A stretch of DNA of 64,000 nucleotides from JAMXLO01 sp963819855. Lineage in GTDB: Bacteria > Pseudomonadota > Alphaproteobacteria > Acetobacterales > Acetobacteraceae. The DNA lies in assembly GCA_963819855.1 (NCBI GenBank), contig CAWFYC010000022.1, positions 1 to 64,000 on the forward strand, given 5' to 3'. Positions 1-9,112 of the stretch are shown here, in pieces. Positions within the stretch are counted from its first letter, which is position 1. The number at the start of each line of letters is the position of its first letter. The notes under the pieces are model-generated. The model was given only the letters and a program-made list of their open reading frames with translations, was not told the origin of the DNA and ran no database searches. The position numbers and the translations under genes are program-made.

Positions 1-111
1 CGTCATCCCGATATGGACCGGGTCTGATACACCAGGGTCGTCACAGCGATCTTCACCTGCTGTTTACGGCATCCGCAGACGCTAACCGCCGGCTGCGAAG
101 GGCGCTTCGAC

Positions 112-438
112 ATGCCGGATACTCCGATTGCCGGCGGCGGCGGGCAAGACTACCCTGTCGACATGGAAGCCAGGCTACGCGTCCTTGAGGAGATCGCCGC
201 CAGCACGAAGGCGCTTCTGGGCGACATAAGGACCGAGCAGCGCTCGGGCATTGCCGATCTGCGGACCGAACTGCGCAACGGCCTCACCGACCTGCGGGCC
301 GAGTTGCGCGCCATGCGGGGGGATATTGCGGCCGTTGACCAGCGCCGGGAGCGTGACTTCCGCATCACCTTCGGCGCGATCATTACCACCACGCTGGGCC
401 TCGCCTTCCTGATCGCCCGCACGGCCCACTGGCTGTAG
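112..438 (+). CDS. Small coiled-coil protein with C-terminal membrane anchor
   Basis: This 108-residue protein has no family I can name. It has a short N-terminal part, then a heptad-like charged stretch at about residues 20-82 with repeated TELR/AELR units typical of a coiled coil, and one hydrophobic segment at about residues 85-105 (FGAIITTTLGLAFLIA). The likely topology is a cytoplasmic coiled coil anchored by a C-terminal helix. It lies 70 bp upstream of the alcohol dehydrogenase on the same strand, and nothing shows a functional link. The start is the first ATG in frame and has only a weak ribosome site. Bases 1-111 hold nothing I recognise. Confidence 0.6.
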   Translation: MPDTPIAGGGGQDYPVDMEARLRVLEEIAASTKALLGDIRTEQRSGIADLRTELRNGLTDLRAELRAMRGDIAAVDQRRERDFRITFGAIITTTLGLAFLIARTAHWL

Positions 439-508
439 CAACTCGCCCGCCTCGCACGACCAGCCATACGGCGCTAACCTCCCGCCCAACCGAAGACAGG
501 AGGGAACC

Positions 509-1561
509 ATGCGTGGTGTCGTGTTCACCGGCGGGCGTGAGCTGGAGATGATGGACTTCCCCGATCCCACGCCGGGCCCGGACGAGGTGGTGGTCGAGAT
601 GAAGGCCTCCGGCATGTGCGGCAGCGACCTGCACCAGTATCGCCGGCCGAAGGGACAGACGCGCCAGGCAACCGGCTTTCCGCAGAACCCCGATCCGGTG
701 ATCGCCGGCCACGAACCGTGCGGCGTGGTGGCCGCGGTCGGACCCGGTGTCACGGACAAGGAAGCCAAAGTCGGCGCGCGTGTGATGGTGCACCACTACC
801 AGGGCTGCACGCAGTGCAACCACTGTCGCTCCGGCTGGCAGCAGCTCTGCCAGGAGGTGCCGGTGAAGGTCTACGGCAGCAATTCGCACGGCGGCCACGC
901 GAAGTACCTGAAGGTGCCGGCGAACACGCTGGTGCCGCTGGCGGACGAGCTATCGTTCTCCGCCGGCGCGGCGATCTCGTGCGGTTCCGGCACCGCGTAC
1001 AGCGCGCTGCGACGGATGCGTCTCTCCGGTAACGACACGCTCGCGATCTTCGGCCAGGGACCGGTCGGGCTTGCCGGCACCCAGTTCGCCAAGGCGATGG
1101 GGGCGCGGGTGATCGCGCTCGACGTCAATCCGCAGCGCCTCCAGCGCGCCAAGGATTTTGGCGCGGACGAGGTGGTGGATCCCGGCTCCAACGACCCGGT
1201 GGCGGCGATCAAGGACCTGACCCATGGGCGCTATGCCGATGTGTCGCTGGACACCTCGAGCAATCCGGAGGCGCGGGCCAACGCGATCCGCAGCACCAAG
1301 GTGTGGGGCACGATGTGCTTCGTCGGCGAAGGCGGCGACGTGCACATCGACGTCAGCCCGATGCTGCTGCGCCGGCAGATGACGCTGATCGCGTCGTGGA
1401 CGTTCTCCAACATCATCCAGGCGGAGTGCGCGACGTTCTGCGTCGAGCGCAAGATCGACGTCGATGCGCTGTTCACGCATCGCTGGAAGCTGGAGCAGGC
1501 CGACCAAGCGTACAAGCTGTTCGACCACCAGGCGGACGGCAAGGGCGTGTTCCTGATGTGA
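509..1561 (+). CDS. Zinc-dependent alcohol dehydrogenase, MDR family
   Basis: This is a cytosolic medium-chain dehydrogenase/reductase of 350 residues, the usual family length. The GroES-like half carries Cys37 and the GHE motif (His68-Glu69) expected of the catalytic zinc site. Cys100, Cys103, Cys106 and Cys114 form the structural zinc cluster. The Rossmann half starts near residue 178 with FGQGPVGLAG. The substrate cannot be read from sequence; polyol, sugar or aromatic alcohol dehydrogenases are all possible. The ATG is preceded by AGGAGGGAACC, a good ribosome site. A class II aldolase follows after a palindromic repeat, so a joint role in sugar or polyol breakdown is an inference from adjacency only. 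Confidence 0.9.
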   Translation: MRGVVFTGGRELEMMDFPDPTPGPDEVVVEMKASGMCGSDLHQYRRPKGQTRQATGFPQNPDPVIAGHEPCGVVAAVGPGVTDKEAKVGARVMVHHYQGCTQCNHCRSGWQQLCQEVPVKVYGSNSHGGHAKYLKVPANTLVPLADELSFSAGAAISCGSGTAYSALRRMRLSGNDTLAIFGQGPVGLAGTQFAKAMGARVIALDVNPQRLQRAKDFGADEVVDPGSNDPVAAIKDLTHGRYADVSLDTSSNPEARANAIRSTKVWGTMCFVGEGGDVHIDVSPMLLRRQMTLIASWTFSNIIQAECATFCVERKIDVDALFTHRWKLEQADQAYKLFDHQADGKGVFLM

Positions 1562-1576
1562 TGGAGACCGTACCAC

Positions 1577-1642
1577 CGTCACCCCCGAAAAAGCGGGAGC
1601 CCAGGGGTGTGGCACTGGGTCCCCGCTTTCGCGGGGGTGACG
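1577..1642. repeat. Dispersed palindromic repeat, copy A
   Basis: This is a 66 bp inverted repeat with arms of the type CGTCACCCCCG..AAGCGGG and CCCCGCTTTCGCGGGGGTGACG around a short centre. Related copies lie at 35784-35847 and 42316-42399. It sits between the alcohol dehydrogenase and the aldolase and ends 8 bp before the aldolase ATG. It resembles the REP-like units common between proteobacterial genes. It could fold in mRNA, but no T-run follows. Confidence 0.8.
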
Positions 1643-1650
1643 ATAATGGA

Positions 1651-2301
1651 ATGGAAGCTGATGCGCGCCGGCAGGTCACGACGGTCTACCGCGAGGTGGG
1701 TCGTCGCGGCCTGATTGCCGGCAGCTCCGGCAATGTCAGCCACCGCACCCGCGCCGGCATGATCATCACGCCGTCCGGCTGTTCGGCGGAGACCCTGGCG
1801 CCGGACGCGCTGGTCCCGATGACCTTGGCCGGCGACGTGAAGGGCGGCGCGACGCCGTCCAGCGAGTGGGCGATGCATGCGGCGATCTACCTCGCCTATC
1901 CCGCCGCGCAGTGCGTCGTGCACACGCATGCCGACGCCTGCACCGCGCTGGCCTGCCTCAACGAGGCGCTGCCGGCGTTCCACTACATGGTGGCGAATTT
2001 CGGTGGCGACGATGTGCGCTGCGCGCCCTATGTCACGTTCGGCACGCCGGAACTGGCTCGGCTTGCGGTCGCGGCATTGACCGGGCGCACCGCGTGCCTG
2101 CTGGCCAACCACGGCATGATCGTGCACGCGTCGACCGCCGACCAGGCGCTGACCAACGCGATCGTGCTGGAGACGCTGTGCCGGCAATATCTGTTGGCGC
2201 GAGCGGCCGGCACGGTGCGGTTGCTGTCCGCCGACGAAATGCAGGCGGCACACCAGAGATATCGGACGTATGGGCAGCCACGCACGGGTGGACGGCTATG
2301 A
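1651..2301 (+). CDS. Class II aldolase/adducin family protein
   Basis: This 216-residue protein is of the L-fuculose-phosphate aldolase / ribulose-5-phosphate epimerase family. These are cytosolic zinc enzymes that cleave or isomerise sugar phosphates or related hydroxy acids. Visible family motifs are the phosphate-loop region SSGNVSHR, ITPSG, the SSEW segment with the catalytic glutamate, the zinc-binding HTHAD pair, and the third metal histidine in ANHG. I chose the ATG at 1651 because the open frame further upstream runs through the palindromic repeat and through adh in another frame. Its last bases overlap the end of the convergent protease gene by 6 bp. The substrate is unknown. Confidence 0.85.
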   Translation: MEADARRQVTTVYREVGRRGLIAGSSGNVSHRTRAGMIITPSGCSAETLAPDALVPMTLAGDVKGGATPSSEWAMHAAIYLAYPAAQCVVHTHADACTALACLNEALPAFHYMVANFGGDDVRCAPYVTFGTPELARLAVAALTGRTACLLANHGMIVHASTADQALTNAIVLETLCRQYLLARAAGTVRLLSADEMQAAHQRYRTYGQPRTGGRL

Positions 2302-3663
2302 CCCGGAGGTCGTGATCGACAGCGAAACCCAGCGCACGCCGTTCCTGGACTGCACCAGCATGGCGAGATAACGGCGGCGCTCGTCGTGCGCAGTTTCGAT
2401 CGCGTGCCGCACATCGTCCGGTGTGGTCACCGGTTCCCCTTCGATGCTGGTGATGACATCGCCAGGCACGATCTCAAGTTCGCTGGCCTCGCAATCGGGC
2501 TCGACGGCCGTCACCAGGGCGCCGCCCAGCTCCGGATCGAGCCCGTACTGTTGGCGAGCCTGGTCGGTGATCGGCGCGAGCCGCATGCCCGGATCTGGTG
2601 CCTTTTCGATCATCATCTGCGCTGCCTGCGCCCGCATGACACCGTGTGCCGGCATATAGTTGGGCCATGCCGCGATCCTGACGGTGGTGTCCAGCGGCTT
2701 GCCGCCGCGCCAGCCGGTGATACGCACGGACGTCGCTTCGGGAACCTTGAGGATCGACCACATGAACGCGCTGGAATCGCTCTGTTGCACGCCGTCGATC
2801 GTCTCCAGTACATCGGCTGGCCGCAGGCCTGCCTGCGCGGCAGGACCTGACGGATCGACCGCCGATACGATGGCACCGGTTGCCCTGGGTACCTTCATCG
2901 CCTCCGCCAGTCTGTCGCCCAGGTCCTGCAAGGTCACGCCGATCCATCCGGGCTTCGGATGGTTGGGATCGAGCAGGAACTGGACGACAAACGCGGCAAG
3001 GTTGGACGGGATCGCCAGGCCGATGCCGATGAAGCCGCCGTTCGCGTCGGGATTGTACAGCGCAGTATTGACACCGACGACATCGCCATTGCGATCGACC
3101 AGCGGCCCGCCGGAATTGCCATGGTTGATCGCTGCATCGGTCTGGATGTAGCTGTCGAACGGCGTGTCGGGCAGATTGCGGTTGAGCGCACTGACGATCC
3201 CGGCGGACACCGACATGCCGAGACCCAGTTGATTGCCGATGGTCACCACCGGATCGCCGACCTGCAACCTGCCGCTGTCGCCCCATTTCAGGGTCGGCAA
3301 TGGATGGTCGACGTCCACCTTCAGCACCGCCACATCCAGCATCGCCGCCGCAACCAGCAGCCGCGCCGGCACGCGCTCACCGTTGCTGAAGATCGCATGT
3401 ATTTCCAGCGCTCCGTCAACCACGTGCCGGTTGGTGACGATGAGTCCGGATGGGTCGATGACGAAGCCGGACGCATAGACCTTGATGCGCCGCGGCAACT
3501 GGTCAGGCTGCGTGGCCGCACGCGTCTTCCACTCGGAGATGTTCACCACAGCAAGCGTGGCCTGTTTGACGATGGCGGCATCGCCGGTCTCCATCACACG
3601 CGCGGAGGCCGGCCAACCAAGCAACGCGAGCGTGATCAACGCCAGCACGGACAGGATTTGCAT
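2296..3663 (-). CDS. HtrA/DegP-like serine protease with two PDZ domains
   Basis: This 455-residue trypsin-like protease should act in the periplasm in quality control or regulated proteolysis. It has an N-terminal hydrophobic signal segment (residues 1-21), a protease domain with catalytic His80 (TNRHVV), Asp110 (MLDVAV) and Ser184 (HGNSGGP), and two PDZ-like regions at about 245-330 and 375-450. The ATG at 3663 is preferred over a GTG five codons upstream because GGAGG lies 5-6 bases before it. It runs in the same direction as alanine dehydrogenase, 22 bp after that gene. The second PDZ region is divergent. Confidence 0.88.
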   Translation of the reverse strand: MQILSVLALITLALLGWPASARVMETGDAAIVKQATLAVVNISEWKTRAATQPDQLPRRIKVYASGFVIDPSGLIVTNRHVVDGALEIHAIFSNGERVPARLLVAAAMLDVAVLKVDVDHPLPTLKWGDSGRLQVGDPVVTIGNQLGLGMSVSAGIVSALNRNLPDTPFDSYIQTDAAINHGNSGGPLVDRNGDVVGVNTALYNPDANGGFIGIGLAIPSNLAAFVVQFLLDPNHPKPGWIGVTLQDLGDRLAEAMKVPRATGAIVSAVDPSGPAAQAGLRPADVLETIDGVQQSDSSAFMWSILKVPEATSVRITGWRGGKPLDTTVRIAAWPNYMPAHGVMRAQAAQMMIEKAPDPGMRLAPITDQARQQYGLDPELGGALVTAVEPDCEASELEIVPGDVITSIEGEPVTTPDDVRHAIETAHDERRRYLAMLVQSRNGVRWVSLSITTSGS

Positions 3664-3685
3664 AACGGCCTCCACCACTTCCGCG

Positions 3686-4804
3686 TTATGCCGCCAACAA
3701 TGTCTCCGCCGACGCGAACGGCAGGTTCAGATCATGCGCCACCGCCTCGTACGTCACCTTTCCGGCATGCACGTTCAGCCCGTGCAACAGATGCGGGTCC
3801 TCGGCCAGGGCCCGCCGCCATCCCTTTTCCGCCAGCGCGATGACGAACGGCAGCGTCGCATTGGTCAGCGCGAAGGTGGAGGTGCGCGCGACCGCGCCCG
3901 GCATGTTGGTGACACAGTAGTGCACCACGCCGTCTACCACGTAGGTCGGCTGGGAATGCGTGGTCGGGCGGCTGGTCGCGAAGCAGCCACCCTGGTCGAT
4001 GGCGATATCCACCAGCACCGAGCCAGGCCGCATCTGCCGCACCATCTCGCGCGACACCAGCTTCGGCGCGGCGGCACCCGGCACCAGCACCGCCCCGATC
4101 ACCAGATCGGCCGCCAGCACCTGCTGCTCGATCGTCTCGGCGGTGGCGAACAGCGTGGTCGCGCGCGGGCCGAATTGCAGGTCGAGTTCCTTCAGGCGCG
4201 GCAGCGATTTGTCGATGATGGTAACGGACGATTCCAGCCCGACCGCCATGCGTGCGGCATTGGTGCCGGAAACGCCGCCGCCCAGCACCACCACCTTCGC
4301 CGGCACCACACCCGGAACGCCGCCAAGCAGAATGCCGGCGCCGCCCTGTTCCTTCTCCAGGCAATGCGCGCCGACCTGCACGGACATGCGCCCGGCGACC
4401 TCGCTCATCGGCGCGAGCAAAGGCAGGGCGCCCGACCGATCGGTGACCGTCTCGTAGGCGATGCAGGTGGCGCCGGTGTGCAGCAGGCCCTCGGTCTGCG
4501 CCTTGTCGGCGGCGAGATGCAGGTAGGTGAACAGCACCTGGCCCTGCCGCAGCATGGCGATCTCAGACGACTGCGGTTCCTTCACCTTGATGATCAGATC
4601 AGCGGCGGCGAACACCTCCGCTGCGCTGTCCACCACGATCGCACCCGCGGTCCGATAGGCATCGTCGCTGATGCCGATGCCGGCAGCGGCGTCGCGCTCG
4701 ACACTGACCTGGTGTCCGTGCATCGCGAGCTCGCGCACGCCCGCGGGCGTGAGCCCGACGCGGTATTCGTGCGTCTTGATCTCCTTGGGGACGCCGATCT
4801 TCAC
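3686..4804 (-). CDS. ald: Alanine dehydrogenase
   Basis: This 372-residue cytosolic enzyme catalyses NAD-dependent conversion of L-alanine to pyruvate and ammonium, or the reverse. The N-terminus MKIGVPKEIKTHEYRVGLTP is the family signature. The substrate-binding region FTYLHLAADK and the Rossmann segment VVVLGGGVSGTNAARMA follow in the expected places, and the length fits the family exactly. The ATG has an AGGAGG ribosome site. It sits between the carboxymuconolactone-decarboxylase-like gene (12 bp spacing) and the HtrA-like gene, all on the minus strand, so a transcript of three genes is likely. Confidence 0.95.
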   Translation of the reverse strand: MKIGVPKEIKTHEYRVGLTPAGVRELAMHGHQVSVERDAAAGIGISDDAYRTAGAIVVDSAAEVFAAADLIIKVKEPQSSEIAMLRQGQVLFTYLHLAADKAQTEGLLHTGATCIAYETVTDRSGALPLLAPMSEVAGRMSVQVGAHCLEKEQGGAGILLGGVPGVVPAKVVVLGGGVSGTNAARMAVGLESSVTIIDKSLPRLKELDLQFGPRATTLFATAETIEQQVLAADLVIGAVLVPGAAAPKLVSREMVRQMRPGSVLVDIAIDQGGCFATSRPTTHSQPTYVVDGVVHYCVTNMPGAVARTSTFALTNATLPFVIALAEKGWRRALAEDPHLLHGLNVHAGKVTYEAVAHDLNLPFASAETLLAA

Positions 4805-4816
4805 GTGGACCTCCTG

Positions 4817-5365
4817 TCAGACGGGCAGCGGGAATTTTCGCAGATACGGCATGTAGTCGTCCTCGACGTCGATCTGCAGGGTGGCGAGCACCCGCACCAC
4901 CGCATTGTAGAAGGCGATGGTGATGGTCAGATCGACGATCTGCTCGTTGCCGAGATTTTGTTGCAGCTCGGTGAAGGTGGTATTCGACATCGCGCCGTCC
5001 TGCGTCATCTCGCGCGCCGCACGCAGCACGGTCTTCGCCATGTCGTCAAGCTGTGTCGGCTTTTCCGCTGTGTCGTCGATCAACGCGCGAATGTCATCGT
5101 CGCTGACGCCGAAGTCGTGGCCAAGCTTGACATGGTGCGACCACTCGTATGGCGAACGTGCCAGCCAGCCGACCTGAAGGATCGCCAGTTCGCGCAGCCG
5201 CGGATCGAGCTTGCTGCCGAAGCGGATGAACTGCCCCAGCCCACCCATCGCACGCGCGGCATCCGGCGAGTTCACCAGTGCCTGGGTTAGACTGATCCGC
5301 CGCTTCAGCAGGTCCTGGTTTTCCGCCGACAGGTCGGACATTTCTAGATACGGCACGCGCGCCAT
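4817..5365 (-). CDS. Carboxymuconolactone decarboxylase family protein
   Basis: This 182-residue all-helical protein is of the CMD/AhpD superfamily. The core runs from about residue 35 to 130 and includes LRELAILQVGWLARSPYEW followed by HHVKLG. It lacks the CxxC pair of AhpD-type peroxidase partners, so a redox role is not supported; the family also includes decarboxylases and many proteins of unknown role. I placed the start at the ATG at 5365, where GGAGG sits five bases upstream; an ATG four codons earlier overlaps that ribosome site. It probably shares a transcript with ald. Confidence 0.8.
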   Translation of the reverse strand: MARVPYLEMSDLSAENQDLLKRRISLTQALVNSPDAARAMGGLGQFIRFGSKLDPRLRELAILQVGWLARSPYEWSHHVKLGHDFGVSDDDIRALIDDTAEKPTQLDDMAKTVLRAAREMTQDGAMSNTTFTELQQNLGNEQIVDLTITIAFYNAVVRVLATLQIDVEDDYMPYLRKFPLPV

Positions 5366-5408
5366 GCGCTCCTCCATACGGCTGGTTCGCCGTGCTAAGC
5401 GTAACAGC

Positions 5409-6266
5409 ATGGCGTCCCAGGTCCACATCATCGGGGCATCGGGCCGCAGCGGCGTCGCATTGTGCCGATCGCTGCTGGCCGATGGCGTTCCGTTTGTCCC
5501 CGTGGTGCGCAATGCCGCGAAATGGAACGCAACCGGCATCGATGTGCCGCCGCGCATCGCCGATCTCACCGCTGCTCCGCGCCTGCGCACTGCGCTGGGC
5601 GACGCCACACGGATCGTCAGTTGCGCCCACGCGCGCCACGCACCCGGCGTGCTAGCTGCCGCGCCGCCGGATGCTCGGTTCGTTTTTCTTGGCAGCACGC
5701 GCAAGTTCACCCGTTGGCCCGATGCGCACGGCAACGGCGTACTGGCGGGCGAGGCCAGCTTCCTCGCTTCCGGCCGCTCCGGTGTCATGCTGCACCCCAC
5801 GATGATCTACGGCGCGCAAGGCGAGGACAACGTGCAGCGCCTCGCCGCGATGCTGCGCCGCTTGCCGTTGGTACCGCTGCCTGATGGCGGCACGGCGCCG
5901 GTGCAGCCGATTCACCAGGACGACGTGACGCGCGCAATCCGCGCCGCATTGGATCGCAAGTGGGACGGGGCGAGTTCGTTGGTGATCGCCGGACCGGCCG
6001 CCCTGCCCTACGCCGACTTCGTGCGAGCAATCGCGGTCGCCAATCGACAACGCGAGCCACGCATCGTCGCGCTGCCCGCCGGCGCTCTGATGGCGCTTGC
6101 CGGATTTCTGCGGTACATGCCGTTCCTGCCGCGGATCCGACCCGCCGAGATCCGCCGGCTGCTGGAAGACAAGAGTTTTGACGTGCGTCCGATGATCGAC
6201 ACGCTCGGGTTCACGCCGATGCCCCTTCGCGAAGGCCTCGCGCGCACGTTCACAGGGAGGAGTTGA
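5409..6266 (+). CDS. NAD(P)-binding epimerase/NmrA-like protein
   Basis: This 285-residue atypical short-chain dehydrogenase has an N-terminal Rossmann motif VHIIGASGRSG (residues 4-14), the FLGSTRKF stretch in place of the classic catalytic serine region, and HPTMIYG near the middle, as in NAD-dependent epimerases and complex I NDUFA9-like proteins. The reaction is unknown. The ATG at 5409 was chosen because the open frame upstream runs antisense through the divergent gene at 4817-5365. Its stop codon is separated by 2 bp from the next ATG, so it is probably cotranscribed with the M20 amidohydrolase. Confidence 0.75.
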   Translation: MASQVHIIGASGRSGVALCRSLLADGVPFVPVVRNAAKWNATGIDVPPRIADLTAAPRLRTALGDATRIVSCAHARHAPGVLAAAPPDARFVFLGSTRKFTRWPDAHGNGVLAGEASFLASGRSGVMLHPTMIYGAQGEDNVQRLAAMLRRLPLVPLPDGGTAPVQPIHQDDVTRAIRAALDRKWDGASSLVIAGPAALPYADFVRAIAVANRQREPRIVALPAGALMALAGFLRYMPFLPRIRPAEIRRLLEDKSFDVRPMIDTLGFTPMPLREGLARTFTGRS

Positions 6267-6268
6267 CC

Positions 6269-7443
6269 ATGCCGATCATCAACCGCATCGCCGAGTTCCA
6301 CCGCGAGATGACCGAGTGGCGGCAGGATCTGCACGCGCATCCCGAGCTGGCGTTGCAGGAGACCCGCACCAGCGGCGTGGTGCAGGCGAAGCTGAAGGAG
6401 TTCGGCGTCGACGAGATCATCACCGGCATGGCGCGCACCGGCGTGGTCGGCGTGATCCGCGGCCACGGCGCCTCTGACCGCGCGATCGGCCTGCGCGCCG
6501 ACATGGACGCGCTGCCGATCGTGGAGGAGACCGGCGCGCCCTACGCCTCACAGAACCACGGCGTGATGCATGCCTGCGGCCATGACGGCCACACCACGAT
6601 GCTGCTCGGCGCCGCCAAGTACCTGGCCGAGACGCGCAACTTCGACGGCACCGTCTACGTGATTTTCCAGCCGGCGGAGGAGAACCTGGCGGGCGGCGAG
6701 ATCATGGTAAAAGAGGGGCTGTTCGAGCGCTGCCAGATGGACATGGTGTTCGGCATGCACAACTGGCCGCAGATGCCGGCCGGCAGCTTCGCCTGGCGCA
6801 ACGGCCCGGTCATGGCGGCGGTGGCGAACATCGAGATCACCATCACCGGCAAGGGCACGCACGGCGCGCAGCCGCATTTCGGCACCGATCCGATCGTGGT
6901 CGCCAGCCACATCGTCACCGCATTTCAACGATCGTCGCGCGCACCATCGAGCCGGTGGAAGGCGGCGTGGTCACCATCGGCCACATCAACGGCGGCCACA
7001 CCTACAACGTGATCCCCGAGACCGTCCGCATGCTGGGCACCGCGCGGTGGTTCGACGCCCGCGTCGGCGACCAGTTGGAGGATGGCGTGCGGCGGCTCGC
7101 CACCGGCATCGCCGAAAGCTTTGGCGCGAAGGCCGACGTGGTGTTCAGCCGCGACTATCCGGCGACGGTGAACGACGCCGACGCCACCGTGCTGGCGCGC
7201 CGCGCGGCTGAGGCGGTGGCCGGCGAGGCGCGGGTGATGCACATGGCGAAGCCGACGATGGGCGGCGAGGATTTCTCGTTCATGCTGAACGCCAAGCAGG
7301 GCAGCTACATCATGCTGGGCGGCGGCCGCGGCAAGGACGACGCGATGGTCCATCATCCGCGCTACGACTTCAACGACGAGATCCTGCCGGTGGGGGCTTC
7401 GTACTGGGTAACGCTGGCGGAGCAGTTGCTCGCGAGGGGGTAG
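6269..7443 (+). pseudogene. M20 family amidohydrolase, frameshifted
   Basis: The two halves together encode one M20/M40-type amidohydrolase (hippurate hydrolase or N-acyl-amino-acid amidohydrolase type), a cytosolic metal enzyme that cleaves N-acyl amino acids. The first half (6269-about 6928) contains the metal-site segments RADMDALP and HACGHDGH and the PAEE motif. The second half (about 6922-7443) contains NVIPE, MGGEDFS and the C-terminal catalytic region. They are in different frames, and a missing base near 6925-6930 (after HIVTAF) explains the break. With one base restored the protein would be about 390 residues, a normal length. The ATG at 6269 has GGAGG eight bases upstream. It may be a true pseudogene or a sequencing error. 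Confidence 0.75.
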
Positions 7444-7590
7444 CCGCGACCTGTCGTTGCCTGGAGGCGAAGCCGACGCGGCAATCTCGGCCTAAGGATC
7501 TGCCCCGAAATAACTGCTTCGGTTGTACCTGCACGTGCCATTTTCGTCGACGAGTTGAAGGTACACTCCCGGACGCCTGATTCGTGATGG

Positions 7591-8409
7591 TCATCCTTCA
7601 AACTGCGCCGAACGCCACCTGACCGCGGCGGGCACGCCCTCGGTCCGCGCAATTTCGCGAAACCGTGCGCCCACTTCGGTCGCGGTGGCGTAAAGCGGGC
7701 CCACCACATCAAGCCCCGCATCGAGCGCGGTGCGGAAACCGGCCGCGTCCGCCACCCGGTTCACTGCGCGCTTGGTGGCGGACAGCGCCTCGGCCGAGAT
7801 CAGCGACAGACGCTTCGCGTACTCGAGGCTCGCCTCGCGCAGCTCGGCCAGCTTCACGATGCGATTGATCATGCCGAGCTCGAGCGCGGTCCGCGCGTCG
7901 ATCTGATCGCCAAAGTACAAGAGCTCGCGCGCCTTCTTATAGCCGATGATCATCGGCATCACGATCGCCGGACCGACTGCCGAGAACCGCACCTCCGGCT
8001 CGCCGAACCTTGCGTTGTCCGCGGCGATAGTCAGGTCGCACAGCATGACCAGCTCGCACCCGCCGCCGAGTACGTGGCCCTGCACCGAGGCGATCACCGG
8101 CTTCTTCATCAGCCACGGCGCCATCTCGAATTCGAGCTGCGGTTGCAGATGCGCGTGCGCCTTCGTTGCATCGGTCCGCCACTCGTCGGCGCCAGGACCC
8201 TTGGCGCCGATGTCGTAGCCGGCGCAGAAGCTGCGGCCCTCGGCGCGCAACAGCACGACGCTGGTCGCGGGATCCGCATCGGCGCGCGCAAACGCTTCGG
8301 TCAGCGCCTGCTGCAGCTCGGCGCTGATCGCGTTGAGCTTCTCCGGCCGGTTCAGCGTGATGATGCCGACCTTGTCATCCACTTCGTAAAGTGCCAACGG
8401 GTCCGCCAT
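7591..8409 (-). CDS. Enoyl-CoA hydratase/isomerase family protein
   Basis: This 272-residue crotonase-fold enzyme acts on acyl-CoA thioesters in the cytosol. The N-terminus IITLNRPEKLNA, the oxyanion-hole segment around GYDIGAKG, and GHVLGGGCELVMLCD with a glutamate in the catalytic position are all present, followed by FGEPEV. The long insertion after the first oxyanion loop is more like crotonases of aromatic or branched-chain acid breakdown than fatty-acid beta-oxidation, but the substrate cannot be read from sequence. It lies on the minus strand upstream of nothing obviously related; the 147 bp after it (7444-7590) hold no feature I recognise. Confidence 0.85.
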   Translation of the reverse strand: MADPLALYEVDDKVGIITLNRPEKLNAISAELQQALTEAFARADADPATSVVLLRAEGRSFCAGYDIGAKGPGADEWRTDATKAHAHLQPQLEFEMAPWLMKKPVIASVQGHVLGGGCELVMLCDLTIAADNARFGEPEVRFSAVGPAIVMPMIIGYKKARELLYFGDQIDARTALELGMINRIVKLAELREASLEYAKRLSLISAEALSATKRAVNRVADAAGFRTALDAGLDVVGPLYATATEVGARFREIARTEGVPAAVRWRSAQFEG

Positions 8410-8428
8410 GATCCACCTCCTCTCCTGT

Positions 8429-9094
8429 CTAGCCCCCCTTCGCCAAATGCCGTTCGTACGCCTGCGCCAGCAGCGTGCTGGGAAACAGCATGGCGAAGTA
8501 GATCAACGCAACCACGGTGTAGACCTCCAGCGGCCGATAGGTGTCGGCGGTGATCAGCGTGCCCTGATACAGCAGGTCCGGCACCGCGATGGTGGACACC
8601 AGCGAGGTGTTCTTGAGCTGCGTGATCGACTGGTTGACGAACGGCGGGATCATCCGCTTGACCGCCTGCGGCAGGATCACCTTGCGCATCATCGCCCAGC
8701 GGCGCAGGCCGAGCGCCCGCGCCGCGTCCCACTGGCCCCGCTCGATCGAGACGATGCCGCCGCGGAAGATCTCGGCATAGAACGCGCCAGTGTAGCAGGA
8801 CAGCACCAGCACCGCCGCGGTGGTCGCCGGGATCTGGATGTTCAGCAGCACCGGCAGCGCGTAATAGAACCACACGATCTGCACCAGCAGCGGCGTGCAG
8901 CGGAACGCCTCGATGAAGCCGATCAGCGGGATGTTCACCAGCTTGGAGCGCGACAGCCGCCCTAGCCCGATCAGCAGGCCGATGATCAGGCCCAGGAAGA
9001 TGGTGCCCGCCGTATAGGCGAGCGTGACCAGCACGCCCTTCCAGAACAGCGGCATGTAGCGCAGCAGGAAGGCGAAGTCCCATTGATAGGCCAT
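8429..9094 (-). CDS. Polar amino acid ABC transporter permease (HisM/GlnP type)
   Basis: This 221-residue inner-membrane permease belongs to the polar amino acid ABC importer class. It has about five transmembrane helices and the family signature around the EAA loop (GQWDAARALGLRRW ... VILPQAVKRMIPPF), which contacts the ATPase. It lies directly downstream of the binding-protein gene on the minus strand, 18 bp apart from it, and 19 bp before the enoyl-CoA hydratase. No ATPase or second permease gene is adjacent, so the importer is either homodimeric in its permease with a distant ATPase or incomplete. Confidence 0.9.
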   Translation of the reverse strand: MAYQWDFAFLLRYMPLFWKGVLVTLAYTAGTIFLGLIIGLLIGLGRLSRSKLVNIPLIGFIEAFRCTPLLVQIVWFYYALPVLLNIQIPATTAAVLVLSCYTGAFYAEIFRGGIVSIERGQWDAARALGLRRWAMMRKVILPQAVKRMIPPFVNQSITQLKNTSLVSTIAVPDLLYQGTLITADTYRPLEVYTVVALIYFAMLFPSTLLAQAYERHLAKGG

Positions 9095-9112
9095 CGCCCG
9101 CTCTCGCGTCGC

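Noticed and set aside
1303..1650. Long N-terminal extension of the class II aldolase
   Set aside because: It is an alternative frame of the dehydrogenase gene and of the palindromic repeat.
3482..5290. 602-residue plus-strand frame over alanine dehydrogenase
   Set aside because: It runs antisense to ald and the CMD gene and has no recognisable sequence.
5366..5800. N-terminal extension of the CMD-family gene
   Set aside because: It lies antisense to the epimerase-like gene, and a good ribosome site marks the start at 5365.
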